A stretch of 16,730 bases of DNA from Deltaproteobacteria bacterium (GCA_026388915.1 JAPLIW010000730.1:1-16730), one strand, 5' to 3'; shown: positions 1-6,912, counted from the first letter of the stretch. Translations and numbers: made by a program. Notes: generated from the sequence alone by a model not told the origin.

Positions 1-1
1 A

Positions 2-77
2 ACCAAACAGGATGCTGTAGGGGCGGCCCTATGTGGCCGCCCGCAGGATGGGCAACCAAGCAGGGTTGCCCCTGCAA
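2..77 (-). repeat. Double-hairpin dispersed repeat, copy 1 (inverted relative to copy 2 at 4180-4255)
   Basis: The unit holds two adjacent hairpins. One pairs GGGCGGCC with GGCCGCCC around positions 21-42; the other pairs GGGCAACC with GGTTGCCC around 50-71. Its reverse complement matches 4180-4255 at about 68 of 75 positions by hand alignment. Short GC-rich repeats of this kind are common between genes in environmental deltaproteobacterial and other uncultured genomes. No ORF lies in it. The two copies in opposite orientation bracket the suhB-to-hydrolase block. Confidence 0.85.
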
Positions 78-168
78 TTTGTGACCATTTTTGCGTCAAT
101 TTAGCCGCTAAGCGCCTACGCTTTTTCCGTGGCGTTGCGCGGAAAATGTGGCCCTGCTGCCAGCATCC

Positions 169-196
169 GTAGGGGCGGTTCGCGAACCGCCCCTAC
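169..196. repeat. Perfect 28-bp palindrome of the GTAGGGGCGG repeat family
   Basis: Positions 169-182 (GTAGGGGCGGTTCG) are followed immediately by their exact reverse complement at 183-196. It shares the GTAGGGGCGG end with the double-hairpin repeat at 2-77, so it is probably a half-unit of the same family. It has no T-run after it, so a terminator role is not supported. Confidence 0.85.
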
Positions 197-226
197 ACCG
201 GTCTCGCAAAGTGAATATTTCCTTCT

Positions 227-242
227 TACCAACATGTTGGTA
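227..242. promoter_or_regulatory. Perfect 16-bp palindrome TACCAACATGTTGGTA, candidate operator upstream of suhB
   Basis: TACCAACA is followed directly by TGTTGGTA with no spacer, as in binding sites of dimeric helix-turn-helix repressors. It ends 70 bases before the suhB start. It is AT-richer than the surrounding repeats and belongs to none of the repeat families here. No clear -35/-10 pair was found next to it, and no regulator is encoded beside it, so the operator role is inference. Confidence 0.35.
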
Positions 243-312
243 TTAGTTGGGCGCTAAGCGCCTACGGGGTGATTTATGAAAGAGGCATGCCTAAGAAGAG
301 GGGTGAACGACC

Positions 313-1092
313 ATGGAGTCTTTCAGGGATTTGGCCATCCAAGCCGCCCAGAAGGCCGGCGGCATCCTGCAAAAACGGCTCGGCCGGATCAAGCGGATCG
401 ACTATAAGGGAGCGGTGAATCTGGTCACGGAAATGGACTTTCGATCGGAAAAAATCATCGTCTCCGAAATTCGGAAAAAATATCCCGGCCATGGCTTTTT
501 GGCCGAAGAGAAAGCCCGGAAGCGGACCGATTCCCCCTATCGCTGGATCATCGACCCCCTGGACGGGACCACCAACTACGCCCACGGCTTGCCGGTTTAC
601 TGTGTCTCCATCGCCCTGGAAAAGGAGGGAGACATTATCCTGGGCGTGGTCTATGACCCCTCCCGGGATGAACTCTTCATCGCCCAGAAGGAAAAGGGGG
701 CCCGGCTGAACGGGCGGAAGATTGCCGTCTCTTCCACCTCCCGGCTCTCCCGGAGCCTTTTGGCCACGGGATTTCCCTACGACTTGAGGGAGAGTCGGGT
801 CAACAACTTCGACCACTTCCGGAATTTTGCCTTCCGCACCCATGCCGTGCGGAGGTGCGGGTCCGCGGCCCTGGATTTCTGCTACGTGGCGGCGGGGCGT
901 TCCGACGGTTTCTGGGAGATGAAGCTGGGGCCCTGGGACCTGGCCGCGGGAAGCCTGATGGTCTCCGAGGCCGGGGGCCGGGTTACGGATTTTGAGGGCC
1001 GGCCTCTGGGCCTGGACGGAAGGCGCGTACTGGCCAGCAACAGCCGGATTCACCGGGAGATGATGAAAATCTTCCGGAGGGGAAAGACCTGA
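313..1092 (+). CDS. suhB: Inositol monophosphatase family protein (SuhB-like)
   Basis: A 259-residue soluble phosphatase of the inositol monophosphatase family, which hydrolyses myo-inositol-1-phosphate or related sugar phosphates with Mg2+; bacterial SuhB can also act in rRNA antitermination. The metal-site motifs are all visible: FLAEEK (Glu65/66), IDPLDGTTN (residues 80-88, Asp81 and Asp84) and GPWDLAAG (Asp209). Length is typical. The ATG follows AGAGGGGTGA, an acceptable ribosome site. It is the only plus-strand gene in its block and converges on the glycosyltransferase, whose reading frame overlaps its last 110 bases. A true inositol phosphatase, a fructose-1,6-bisphosphatase or another sugar phosphatase cannot be told apart by sequence reading alone. 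Family assignment is secure; exact substrate is not. Confidence 0.93.
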   Translation: MESFRDLAIQAAQKAGGILQKRLGRIKRIDYKGAVNLVTEMDFRSEKIIVSEIRKKYPGHGFLAEEKARKRTDSPYRWIIDPLDGTTNYAHGLPVYCVSIALEKEGDIILGVVYDPSRDELFIAQKEKGARLNGRKIAVSSTSRLSRSLLATGFPYDLRESRVNNFDHFRNFAFRTHAVRRCGSAALDFCYVAAGRSDGFWEMKLGPWDLAAGSLMVSEAGGRVTDFEGRPLGLDGRRVLASNSRIHREMMKIFRRGKT

Positions 1093-2395
1093 GGCCTTCG
1101 ATCTCCCCCCGCTTCCACCCTTTGCCCCTTCCCGTTCCCTTCAGCTTCCCTTTCCCGGACCCTGCGGGCAAAGACCGGTACACCGACAGGATTTTCTGCG
1201 CGATCTGCGGCCAGCTGAACCGCTGAACCCTGGCCAGGGCGGCCTTGACCAGTTTTTTCCTTTCCGCGGGTCTTTCCACCACCCGGCAGATCCGATCGGC
1301 CAGCAGGAGCGGATTGCCTTCCCGCACCAGCAGCCCGGTACGGCCGTCTTCGATGGTATATTTCAATCCTCCCACCCGGGAGGCGATCACCGGGGTTCCG
1401 CAGGCCATGGCTTCCAGAGCCACCATCCCGAAAGATTCATAACGCGAGGGAAGGACCAGGGCCTGGGAGGCGGAATAAAAGTAGGGCAGCAGGTCCTGAC
1501 GCTGCGATCCCCAAAAGGCGACCCGGTCCTGCAGATTCAGCTCCTGCACCATCTGCCGCAATCTCTGCATCTCCCGGCTCTCCCTCTTGGGGTCCTCGTC
1601 CAGCTCCCCTCCGATGATGAGTAATCCCAGGTCCCCTTTTTCCCCATGCGGTCTACAGGACAAATGGTGAACCGCCCGGAGGAGAACATCGATCCCCTTG
1701 ATGGCGTCGATGCGCCCGACGAAGAGAATAAAATTCCTCCGGCTGAGGCCGAGGAACTTCATGGCCCGGGAAGAAAGGATGGGGCGGAAGAGGCGCAGGT
1801 CCACCCCGCAGGGAATCACCTTCACTTTGGCCGGGGGCATGCCGTTCAAAAGGACCATTTGTTTCTTTTCCCAGGGGCTCGGGGCCACAATGCAATCGGC
1901 GTATTCTCCTATTTCCCTTTCCACTTTCAGCCTTCGCGAAGGTTCTTTTTCTCCGCTTCCCTCGCCGGCCGTATTTTTCAACACTCCTAGGGTGTGGAAC
2001 ATGTGGACCAGGGGAATGGACCAGAGTTTTTTGAGCTGCCCCCCGACCCAGCCCGATAGCCAGTAATGGGAATGGAGGAGATCGTAGGCCGCTCCGCTCT
2101 CCCGCGCGAAGCGGGCCACTCCCGAGGTGAATTCCGGCATGTACCGGAGAAGCCGGTGTTTGGCCACCGGCTCTTCGGGCCCCGCCTTGATGTGGACCAC
2201 CCGGGCATTCTGGCCCAGGGGAACGATGGGAGAGATATGGGGGTTCTGGGAGCGGGTAAAGACATCCACCCCGATTCCCAGGCGGCCCATCTGCCGGCTC
2301 AACTCCCGCACGTAGACGTTCATCCCCCCGGTTTCTTTTCCCCCCAGGGCGGCCAGCGGGCAGCTGTGAACGCTCAGGACCGCGACCCGTCTCAT
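983..2395 (-). CDS. GT4-family glycosyltransferase (MshA / sucrose-phosphate-synthase-like)
   Basis: A 470-residue GT-B retaining glycosyltransferase. The N-terminal donor-family signature GGMNVYVREL (23-32) and HSHYWLSG (108-115) resemble MshA and sucrose-phosphate synthases. The C-terminal Rossmann half carries VGRID (227-231) and the E-x7-E motif ESFGMVALE (Glu320/Glu328), followed by ACGTPVIAS. It likely moves a sugar from a nucleotide-sugar donor to a small acceptor in the cytosol; the acceptor is unknown. The start overlaps the acetyltransferase stop (ATGA), indicating translational coupling. The family core ends near residue 409. The last 61 residues are low-complexity (Gly/Lys/Arg-rich) and then run antisense into suhB, so this tail looks like a stop-codon loss and not a domain. 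Specific function is uncertain. Confidence 0.9.
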   Translation of the reverse strand: MRRVAVLSVHSCPLAALGGKETGGMNVYVRELSRQMGRLGIGVDVFTRSQNPHISPIVPLGQNARVVHIKAGPEEPVAKHRLLRYMPEFTSGVARFARESGAAYDLLHSHYWLSGWVGGQLKKLWSIPLVHMFHTLGVLKNTAGEGSGEKEPSRRLKVEREIGEYADCIVAPSPWEKKQMVLLNGMPPAKVKVIPCGVDLRLFRPILSSRAMKFLGLSRRNFILFVGRIDAIKGIDVLLRAVHHLSCRPHGEKGDLGLLIIGGELDEDPKRESREMQRLRQMVQELNLQDRVAFWGSQRQDLLPYFYSASQALVLPSRYESFGMVALEAMACGTPVIASRVGGLKYTIEDGRTGLLVREGNPLLLADRICRVVERPAERKKLVKAALARVQRFSWPQIAQKILSVYRSLPAGSGKGKLKGTGRGKGWKRGEIEGLRSFPSGRFSSSPGESGCCWPVRAFRPGPEAGPQNP

Positions 2396-3393
2396 CCCTT
2401 CACCGCCTTGATCTGGTAGATTTTCTCTTCCTTTCCCCCGAGGCGGTATTTATAGTCTTCCTGTCCCCGGAGAAAGTGAAAAACGGTCATTCCTCTTTCC
2501 ATGGCCCGCCGGATGCAATCGGCGGCCAGCACAATCCCCGGGCTCAGACGGGCATACTCCGGGTCGTAACCCGAGTTGTAAACGTATTCCACCCCCAGAT
2601 ACCGGAAGGAGAAGTACGCGGCCGCATCCTTTCCCTCCGCCCGAAGAAAGGGAAGGCTCAGCCAGCCCTTTTCCCGGAACCGGAGGGCGATTTCCCGGAA
2701 ATAACCCTCCATTTCCAAGGTCATGAACTCCGCTTTATCCCTCCGGCTCTTGCGATGGAGGTCTAAAAAGGCATCCATCCTCTCGGCCAGGTTTTCTTCC
2801 TGTCCTTCCCTGATTTCGAAGGAAGACTCCCTCTCCAAGCGGCGCATCTTGCGGCGAAGCTCGTGGCGGTCCTTGGAGTCCAGACGGCCCAAAAAATCAT
2901 CCCAGCCAGAAGGAAGGTTGAGGTAGACCGAAACTTCCTGGACCGTTTGGGTGACCTGAAAGCCACAGGCCCTTAGAAGCGCGGGCAGGATTCGGAGGGT
3001 GGGGGAAAATTCGGAAATCCCGCTGAATTCCAGCTCCTCCCAGGGCCCCTCACCCCAAAAGCGGGCCAAAGCGTCCAGGGCTTCTTCTTCTTTTCCCGCG
3101 GGGAGGATCAGGTCCCGGTAGTCCCAGACATCCATGCTCCCCAGCAGGGTCAGCACCTTTTTTCCTCCCTCCCTTCCAGAATCGGAAAAAATCCCCAGCC
3201 CGAGAGGATCCCCGTCGGGGGACCGGGAAAGGAGCGTCTTCACCTTAAGGTTTCTTCCGAAGTTACGCAGCCAGAGCTGACTCCAAAGAGGGGTGAGAAA
3301 AGGGTTTTGAAAGGGGCTTTTCTGGAGGAGCGACTCCCACAGGGGCAGCAGCTTTTCGGGAAAGGGATTCCCCTCGATGATCTCCACGCCCAT
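2392..3393 (-). CDS. GNAT-fold acetyltransferase, CelD/BioF2-like (Acetyltransf_6 type)
   Basis: A 333-residue protein resembling the double-GNAT family often annotated as 'CelD cellulose biosynthesis-like' and found in polysaccharide and surface-modification loci. Features seen: an N-terminal half with LWESLLQKSPFQNPFLTP (about 17-34), a central basic helix RHELRRKMRRLER (about 177-189), and a C-terminal acyl-CoA-binding-like half with AAYFSFRYLGVEYVYNSGYDPEYA, then SPGIVLAADCIRRAMERG and an FLRGQEDYKYRLG close. That last pattern is characteristic of the family. The start directly follows the hydrolase stop (TGAATG) with a strong GGAGAGGAGG site six bases upstream. It is the middle gene of a hydrolase, acetyltransferase, glycosyltransferase operon, suggesting modification of a glycosylated product. 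Acceptor unknown. Confidence 0.85.
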   Translation of the reverse strand: MGVEIIEGNPFPEKLLPLWESLLQKSPFQNPFLTPLWSQLWLRNFGRNLKVKTLLSRSPDGDPLGLGIFSDSGREGGKKVLTLLGSMDVWDYRDLILPAGKEEEALDALARFWGEGPWEELEFSGISEFSPTLRILPALLRACGFQVTQTVQEVSVYLNLPSGWDDFLGRLDSKDRHELRRKMRRLERESSFEIREGQEENLAERMDAFLDLHRKSRRDKAEFMTLEMEGYFREIALRFREKGWLSLPFLRAEGKDAAAYFSFRYLGVEYVYNSGYDPEYARLSPGIVLAADCIRRAMERGMTVFHFLRGQEDYKYRLGGKEEKIYQIKAVKG

Positions 3394-3987
3394 TCAGGGC
3401 CTCCTCTCCGCTTCTTGCGGGAGGGAGTAGACAGAGCTGGCCTTCTCCCCCCTCACGGTCGTCTCCCGGCCGTGCCCCGGATAGATGATCGTATCGTCGG
3501 GGAGAGTGAAGATTTTCGAGTGGATGGACCTCAAGATTTCCCGGTAATCCGACCGGGGGATGGCCGTGTTTCCCGGCCCGTTGGGAAAGATGGTATCCCC
3601 GCTGAAGAGAATCTTTTCGGCGAGGAAACAGACCCCTCCGGGAGAATGGCCCGGAGTATGCAGGACCTTCAGGGAGATATCACCACAGGTCAGTGTCTGT
3701 CCGTCTCGCAGGAAAAAGTCCGCTTTTCTGCCAAGGGCTCGCGCGTCCTGCTCATGGATCCCTACCGCCGCTTGAGTCTCATCCTGCACTTCTTCCAGTG
3801 CTCCGATGTGGTCCATGTGGCCGTGGGTGATGAGGATATACTTGACCTGGGTCCCCTTGACCGCCCGCAGGATCTTCTCCGGCTCGGCCGCCGGGTCGAT
3901 GATTACGCTTTCCCGGGTGCGCGGACAGGTGAGAATATAGCAAATGTTTTCAAAAGAGCCGACCGACAGTCTCTTTAATTCCACCAT
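3394..3987 (-). CDS. Metallo-beta-lactamase-fold hydrolase (glyoxalase II-like)
   Basis: About 197 residues. The zinc-binding signature HGHMDH (His55, His57, Asp59, His60 from this start) is followed by HTPGHSPGG, FSGDTIF and PGHG, giving a full two-metal set. Short proteins of this subgroup are annotated as hydroxyacylglutathione-hydrolase-like thioesterases or persulfide dioxygenase relatives; substrate is unproven. The frame stays open to an ATG at 4041, but that extra N-terminus is translated from an inserted repeat, so I place the start at MVELKRL (3987). GTG at 3984 is an alternative, better spaced from the GGAG. It is the first gene of a three-gene operon, and its upstream region is interrupted by the MITE-like element. 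Confidence 0.9.
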   Translation of the reverse strand: MVELKRLSVGSFENICYILTCPRTRESVIIDPAAEPEKILRAVKGTQVKYILITHGHMDHIGALEEVQDETQAAVGIHEQDARALGRKADFFLRDGQTLTCGDISLKVLHTPGHSPGGVCFLAEKILFSGDTIFPNGPGNTAIPRSDYREILRSIHSKIFTLPDDTIIYPGHGRETTVRGEKASSVYSLPQEAERRP

Positions 3988-4000
3988 GAGCTCCAAGAGT

Positions 4001-4133
4001 GATGATCTCGTAAAAAGTCGCAATTCCATAGAATTCGTCATTCCGGCGAAAGCCGGAATCCATTTATTTGAAGATGTTCTGGCCCCCGGCTTTCGCCGGG
4101 GTGACGCTCCAAGAGACTTTTTACGAGATCATC
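4001..4133. mobile_element. 133-bp MITE-like element with 19-bp perfect terminal inverted repeats
   Basis: GATGATCTCGTAAAAAGTC at 4001-4019 is the exact reverse complement of 4115-4133. The element is flanked by the direct repeat AAGAGT at 3995-4000 and 4134-4139, which fits a 6-bp target duplication. Inside are two hairpins of the GTCATTCCGGCG/CGCCGGGGTGACG type (about 4037-4060 and 4082-4105), so the whole can fold into a cruciform. No transposase is encoded, so movement would need one supplied in trans. The right end lies 7 bases beyond the 3' copy of another shared 10-mer, gctccaagag (3990-3999 and 4106-4115). It lies directly upstream of the hydrolase start. Confidence 0.85.
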
Positions 4134-4179
4134 AAGAGTGCCTCTTACAAGTAAAATTGTGCGCAAACTGGTAACAAGG

Positions 4180-4255
4180 TTGTAGGGGCAACCCAGCGTG
4201 GTTGCCCATCTTGCGGGCGGCCACATAGGGCCGCCCCTACAATATCTTGTTTGGT
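4180..4255 (+). repeat. Double-hairpin dispersed repeat, copy 2
   Basis: This is the opposite-strand partner of the unit at 2-77, with about seven mismatches over the aligned length. It again has the GGGCAACC and GGGCGGCC hairpins and ends in CTTGTTTGGT. It lies between the hydrolase operon promoter side and the site-2 protease 3' end. The gap 4134-4341 contains nothing else but this repeat and the low-complexity tract that follows. Confidence 0.85.
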
Positions 4256-4297
4256 CCCGGTTTGGCCGGGTAAGGGTTCAATGTTGGGTGTTCAGTG

Positions 4298-4335
4298 CCC
4301 CGGACCCTGCCTCCTGCCCCCTGCCCCCTGCACCC
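4298..4335. repeat. Low-complexity CCTGCCCC tract downstream of the protease gene
   Basis: A C-rich stretch built from repeats of CTGCCCC (about 4315-4330), opened by CCCGGACCCTGC. The same 12-mer CCCGGACCCTGC occurs at about 1155-1166, inside the anomalous tail of the glycosyltransferase frame. It may be a degenerate member of a dispersed family. No hairpin plus T-run was seen, so it is not called a terminator. Confidence 0.6.
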
Positions 4336-4341
4336 TTTTTT

Positions 4342-5259
4342 TCAGAATCCGCTGAACGGCACGGGGATGAAAGTTAGGATAAATATGGCCATCGTGGCCC
4401 AGCCTATGATTTTCCGCCTCCGGTCCAGGGGAACCCACCACTCCAGGGGCGGAGGATGGCGAAATCCCATGATCCAGAGGAGAAGCCCCCAGAACAACCA
4501 TCCTTCCCACCCCAGGATCCCCAGGGCCAGAAGGCCGGCAAAAACGAATTTGGAGATCTTGATCTGCCTGTCGCCCAGAAGAGCGTAGAGGACGTGCCCC
4601 CCATCCAGCTGGCCCACGGGCAGAAGGTTCAGCGAGGTCACCAGGAGGCCGATCCATCCGGCAAAGCCCACGGGATGAATCAGCAGATCGTGTCCGGGAG
4701 GAAGATTCCCCACGACCAGCTTGCCGATCGCCCACAGGAGCAGGGAATCTCCCAGGTTTATACCCGCCTGTCCCTCGATTGGTTTCACCTCGGAGAGGCT
4801 GAGCCCTAAAGCCACCAGGGGAATGGCAACCAGCACTCCCACCAGGGGCCCGGCCGCCCCGATGTCCATGAGCATCCGCCGGTCTCTGGCCGGGGAACGC
4901 ATCTTGATAAAAGCCCCGAAGGTCCCGATGAAAGGATGCGCCGGAATGAAGTAGGGTAAAGTGACATCCATTCCATGCCTCTTGGCCACCAGATAGTGCC
5001 CCAGCTCATGGGCCAGGAGGATCCCCATCAGCGCCAGGGCAAAAGGCAATCCCCTGGGAATCTGGCCGGGGTCTTTCAGGGGGTTCACCCCTTCCTGCAG
5101 GGCCCCGGCCAGAATGGTAGTCATCAGCGTGAGGATAAATAATACGATGTTCCAGATGACCTTGGGCTTGCGGGGAGGGGCGGCGGGAGCCGGCTCCCCC
5201 TCCCAGGTCCAGGAGGGAACTTCTCTCTTCCGGAACGGCCAATAATCTTGTAGGCTCAT
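4342..5259 (-). CDS. Site-2 protease family (M50) intramembrane metalloprotease
   Basis: About 305 residues from the chosen start. The zinc-binding HELGH (residues 84-88) lies in a hydrophobic helix, and NLLPVGQLDGG (211-221) supplies the third metal ligand, the classic M50 pair. Other hydrophobic stretches (about 34-54, 134-155, 241-265, 283-303) give a polytopic inner-membrane protein. It resembles the EGY1/plant-type and bacterial S2P group that lacks a PDZ domain. Such proteases cleave membrane-bound regulators; the substrate is not encoded here. The frame is open back to 5340, overlapping the upstream gene, but that extension lacks conserved character. MSLQDYWPF at 5259 is preferred although its ribosome site is weak, which may be explained by coupling to the mini-ORF just upstream. 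Confidence 0.92.
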   Translation of the reverse strand: MSLQDYWPFRKREVPSWTWEGEPAPAAPPRKPKVIWNIVLFILTLMTTILAGALQEGVNPLKDPGQIPRGLPFALALMGILLAHELGHYLVAKRHGMDVTLPYFIPAHPFIGTFGAFIKMRSPARDRRMLMDIGAAGPLVGVLVAIPLVALGLSLSEVKPIEGQAGINLGDSLLLWAIGKLVVGNLPPGHDLLIHPVGFAGWIGLLVTSLNLLPVGQLDGGHVLYALLGDRQIKISKFVFAGLLALGILGWEGWLFWGLLLWIMGFRHPPPLEWWVPLDRRRKIIGWATMAIFILTFIPVPFSGF

Positions 5260-5315
5260 ATCTCTAAGGTCCCCGTAGGCTCCGGAGGAACCACACCTAT
5301 TTGGGGGGCGCCCAT
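5256..5315 (-). CDS. Possible 19-residue mini-ORF coupling the acyl-CoA synthetase and protease genes
   Basis: An ATG at 5315 follows GAGGGTGAGATCG, which contains a Shine-Dalgarno-like GAGG. It lies five bases after the synthetase stop (5321) and reads MGAPQIGVVPPEPTGTLEI. Its TGA overlaps the protease ATG (ATGA at 5256-5259). This bridges an otherwise 61-base gap and could carry ribosomes to a start with a poor site of its own. The peptide resembles nothing I know and could be chance. Confidence 0.25.
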   Translation of the reverse strand: MGAPQIGVVPPEPTGTLEI

Positions 5316-5320
5316 CGATC

Positions 5321-6733
5321 TCACCCTCGGCTCCTGGCATCAGGGTCCGACTTTGTCAGCTTATTTCCGGGACCCAACACTAGATGGGAATAAGCCCATA
5401 GGGCCCGTTCCGCCGACGGGAAGATGGGGATTCCCGCTTTCAGCAAAGCCTCTTTGGATTTATCTTCCAGGTACATTCCCCCCAGAGAAATGGCGATGAA
5501 GGGCTTGCCGATTTTCCGGTGTGCTTCGATGACCCCGCTCGCATACTGGTGGTCGAGCTCCGGCGTAGCCCCGCGCCCCTGGAGGATGAGGGTGTCCACC
5601 CCCGGATCCCGGCCCACGATTTCCGCCGCCCGCCAATACAAGTCCACCTGGAAGACCGAGGCCAATCCCAGGTCCACAGGATTATTGGCGCTGGTCCCGG
5701 TCTGGGGGATTATTTTCTTCAGCTCTTTTCGAGTTTCTTCCTGCAGCTCGGCTACCTCCAGCCCGAACTCCTCGCAGGCGTCGGCGGCGGCCACGGCAGG
5801 CCCCCCGGGTCCCGATAGAATCGCCAGCCTTTTTCCCCCTCTCCGGGGTAAATAGTAGAAAACGGTGAGAAAATCCAGGAACTCCTCGGCATCCCGGGCG
5901 GTGAGAATCCGGGCCTGATTTTTCAGCGCATCCCAGGCCATCCTGGACCCCGCCAGCGACCCGGTGTGCGAAGAGGCGGCCCTGGCCCCCCCGGGAGTGC
6001 GTCCCGCCTTCCAGAGGATGACCGGCTTTTTCCGCGCGGCCTCCCGCAATGCGCCGAGGAAGGCGGGTCCGTCTTTCACCCCTTCCAGATAAGCCCCGAT
6101 GATTTCGGTCGCCGGGTCTTCGCCCAGGAAAGAAAGGAAATCGGAACTGTTCAGGTCGCTCTCGTTTCCGCTGCTGATGATCTTGCTGAAATGGACCCCC
6201 CTGGTATCGGCCATCCGGCTGAAGAGGATCGCCAGAGAACCGCTCTGGGAAATCATCCCCACCTTCCCCGCTTCCCTGGGCAGGCCCGGGAAAAAAGCCA
6301 GGTGCTGATTCGGGTCGTAAATCCCCATGCAATTGGGCCCGATGAGGGAAATGCCCCGATTGCGGGCGACCCGGAGAATCTCTTCTTCCCGTTTCTTCCC
6401 CTCCCCGTCCCCCGTTTCGGCAAACCCGGAGGTATAAATCACGGCCGCCTTTACCTTCTTCTCCCCGCACTGCTCCAGGGCCGGCAGAACCAGCGGCGCC
6501 GGCACGAGGAGGATGGCCAGGTCGATGTCTCCCGGAATTTCTTTTACCGAGGGGTACGCGCGCAGTCCGTCGATGAAATCCGCCCGGGGGTTCACGGGGA
6601 AGATTTTCCCGGGATATCCCTGGTCCAGCAGTCCCTGCAGGAATACTCTGCCGGGCTCAAACCCCCGGGGCACGCCAACCAGGGCGATCGAGCCGGGTTG
6701 AAAGATGGCGGACAGGTCTTTGGGGCGACTCAA
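5321..6733 (-). CDS. CoA-binding acyl-CoA synthetase subunit, NDP-forming type (ACD alpha-like)
   Basis: About 470 residues. Order seen: CoA-binding Rossmann domain (SIALVGVPRG, KIFPVNPR), then two succinyl-CoA-ligase-like domains with LIGPNCMGIY, MISQSGSLA and SSHTGSLAG. The His in the last motif (about residue 256) matches the phosphorylated histidine of characterised ADP-forming acetyl-CoA synthetase alpha subunits. The ATP-grasp beta part is absent, so a separate partner must be encoded elsewhere, or this is an alpha-only paralogue. The reaction would be acyl-CoA + ADP + Pi to acid + CoA + ATP. The frame opens at a GTG (6769), but TTG at 6733 has GGGAG eight bases upstream and fits the family start better. 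The protease follows in the same direction. Confidence 0.9.
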   Translation of the reverse strand: MSRPKDLSAIFQPGSIALVGVPRGFEPGRVFLQGLLDQGYPGKIFPVNPRADFIDGLRAYPSVKEIPGDIDLAILLVPAPLVLPALEQCGEKKVKAAVIYTSGFAETGDGEGKKREEEILRVARNRGISLIGPNCMGIYDPNQHLAFFPGLPREAGKVGMISQSGSLAILFSRMADTRGVHFSKIISSGNESDLNSSDFLSFLGEDPATEIIGAYLEGVKDGPAFLGALREAARKKPVILWKAGRTPGGARAASSHTGSLAGSRMAWDALKNQARILTARDAEEFLDFLTVFYYLPRRGGKRLAILSGPGGPAVAAADACEEFGLEVAELQEETRKELKKIIPQTGTSANNPVDLGLASVFQVDLYWRAAEIVGRDPGVDTLILQGRGATPELDHQYASGVIEAHRKIGKPFIAISLGGMYLEDKSKEALLKAGIPIFPSAERALWAYSHLVLGPGNKLTKSDPDARSRG

Positions 6734-6815
6734 ATCAAGAACTCCCTTCTCCGATGGACGGCGCCCCACCGGCGGGGAAAGGAAAAACGATTAACCGCTC
6801 CCAACATCCCCATCT

Positions 6816-6845
6816 AAAATAACAAAAAGCGGCCCCCCTGGGCAA
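6816..6845 (-). promoter_or_regulatory. Candidate sigma-70 promoter for the acyl-CoA synthetase operon
   Basis: On the minus strand TTGCCC (6840-6845) and TATTTT (6816-6821) are 18 bases apart, with TG one base before the -10 (extended -10). It lies about 80 bases upstream of the TTG start and diverges from the cvpA-side promoter. Confidence 0.4.
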
Positions 6846-6885
6846 GATGAATTTCCTCTCTCCCGGCCGGGTCTGCTTTTTAAGC

Positions 6886-6912
6886 TTGAATAATTTCCCG
6901 CCCTGCTATATA
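6886..6912 (+). promoter_or_regulatory. Candidate promoter for the cvpA-like operon
   Basis: TTGAAT (6886-6891) and TATATA (6907-6912) are 15 bases apart, a short spacing, with TGC before the -10 giving an extended -10. The predicted transcript would start just before the AGGAAAG ribosome site, giving a short leader. Confidence 0.4.

Larger units (their letters stand above)
106..266. repeat. Pair of 15-bp direct repeats (cgctaagcgcctacg) flanking the suhB leader
   Basis: The 15-mer cgctaagcgcctacg is present exactly at 106-120 and 252-266. The second copy sits within the palindrome GGCGCTAAGCGCC (250-262). Between the copies lie two further palindromes (169-196 and 227-242). The rest of the 312-base stretch before suhB shows no gene. 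Function is unknown; it could be a degraded repeat cluster or recombination footprints. Confidence 0.7.

Noticed and set aside
274..1053. 259-codon minus-strand frame opposite suhB
   Set aside because: The plus strand shows all inositol-monophosphatase metal motifs; the reverse frame is low-complexity Pro/Gly-rich.
3988..4041. 18-residue N-terminal extension of the hydrolase
   Set aside because: It is read through the inserted repeat element and the MVELKRL start fits the family.
4298..4340. Low-complexity tract considered as a rho-independent terminator
   Set aside because: There is no GC-rich stem followed by a T-run on the transcribed minus strand. No convincing terminator was found anywhere in the window.
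5260..5340. 27-residue N-terminal extension of the site-2 protease
   Set aside because: It overlaps the upstream gene, has no ribosome site, and does not look like protease sequence.
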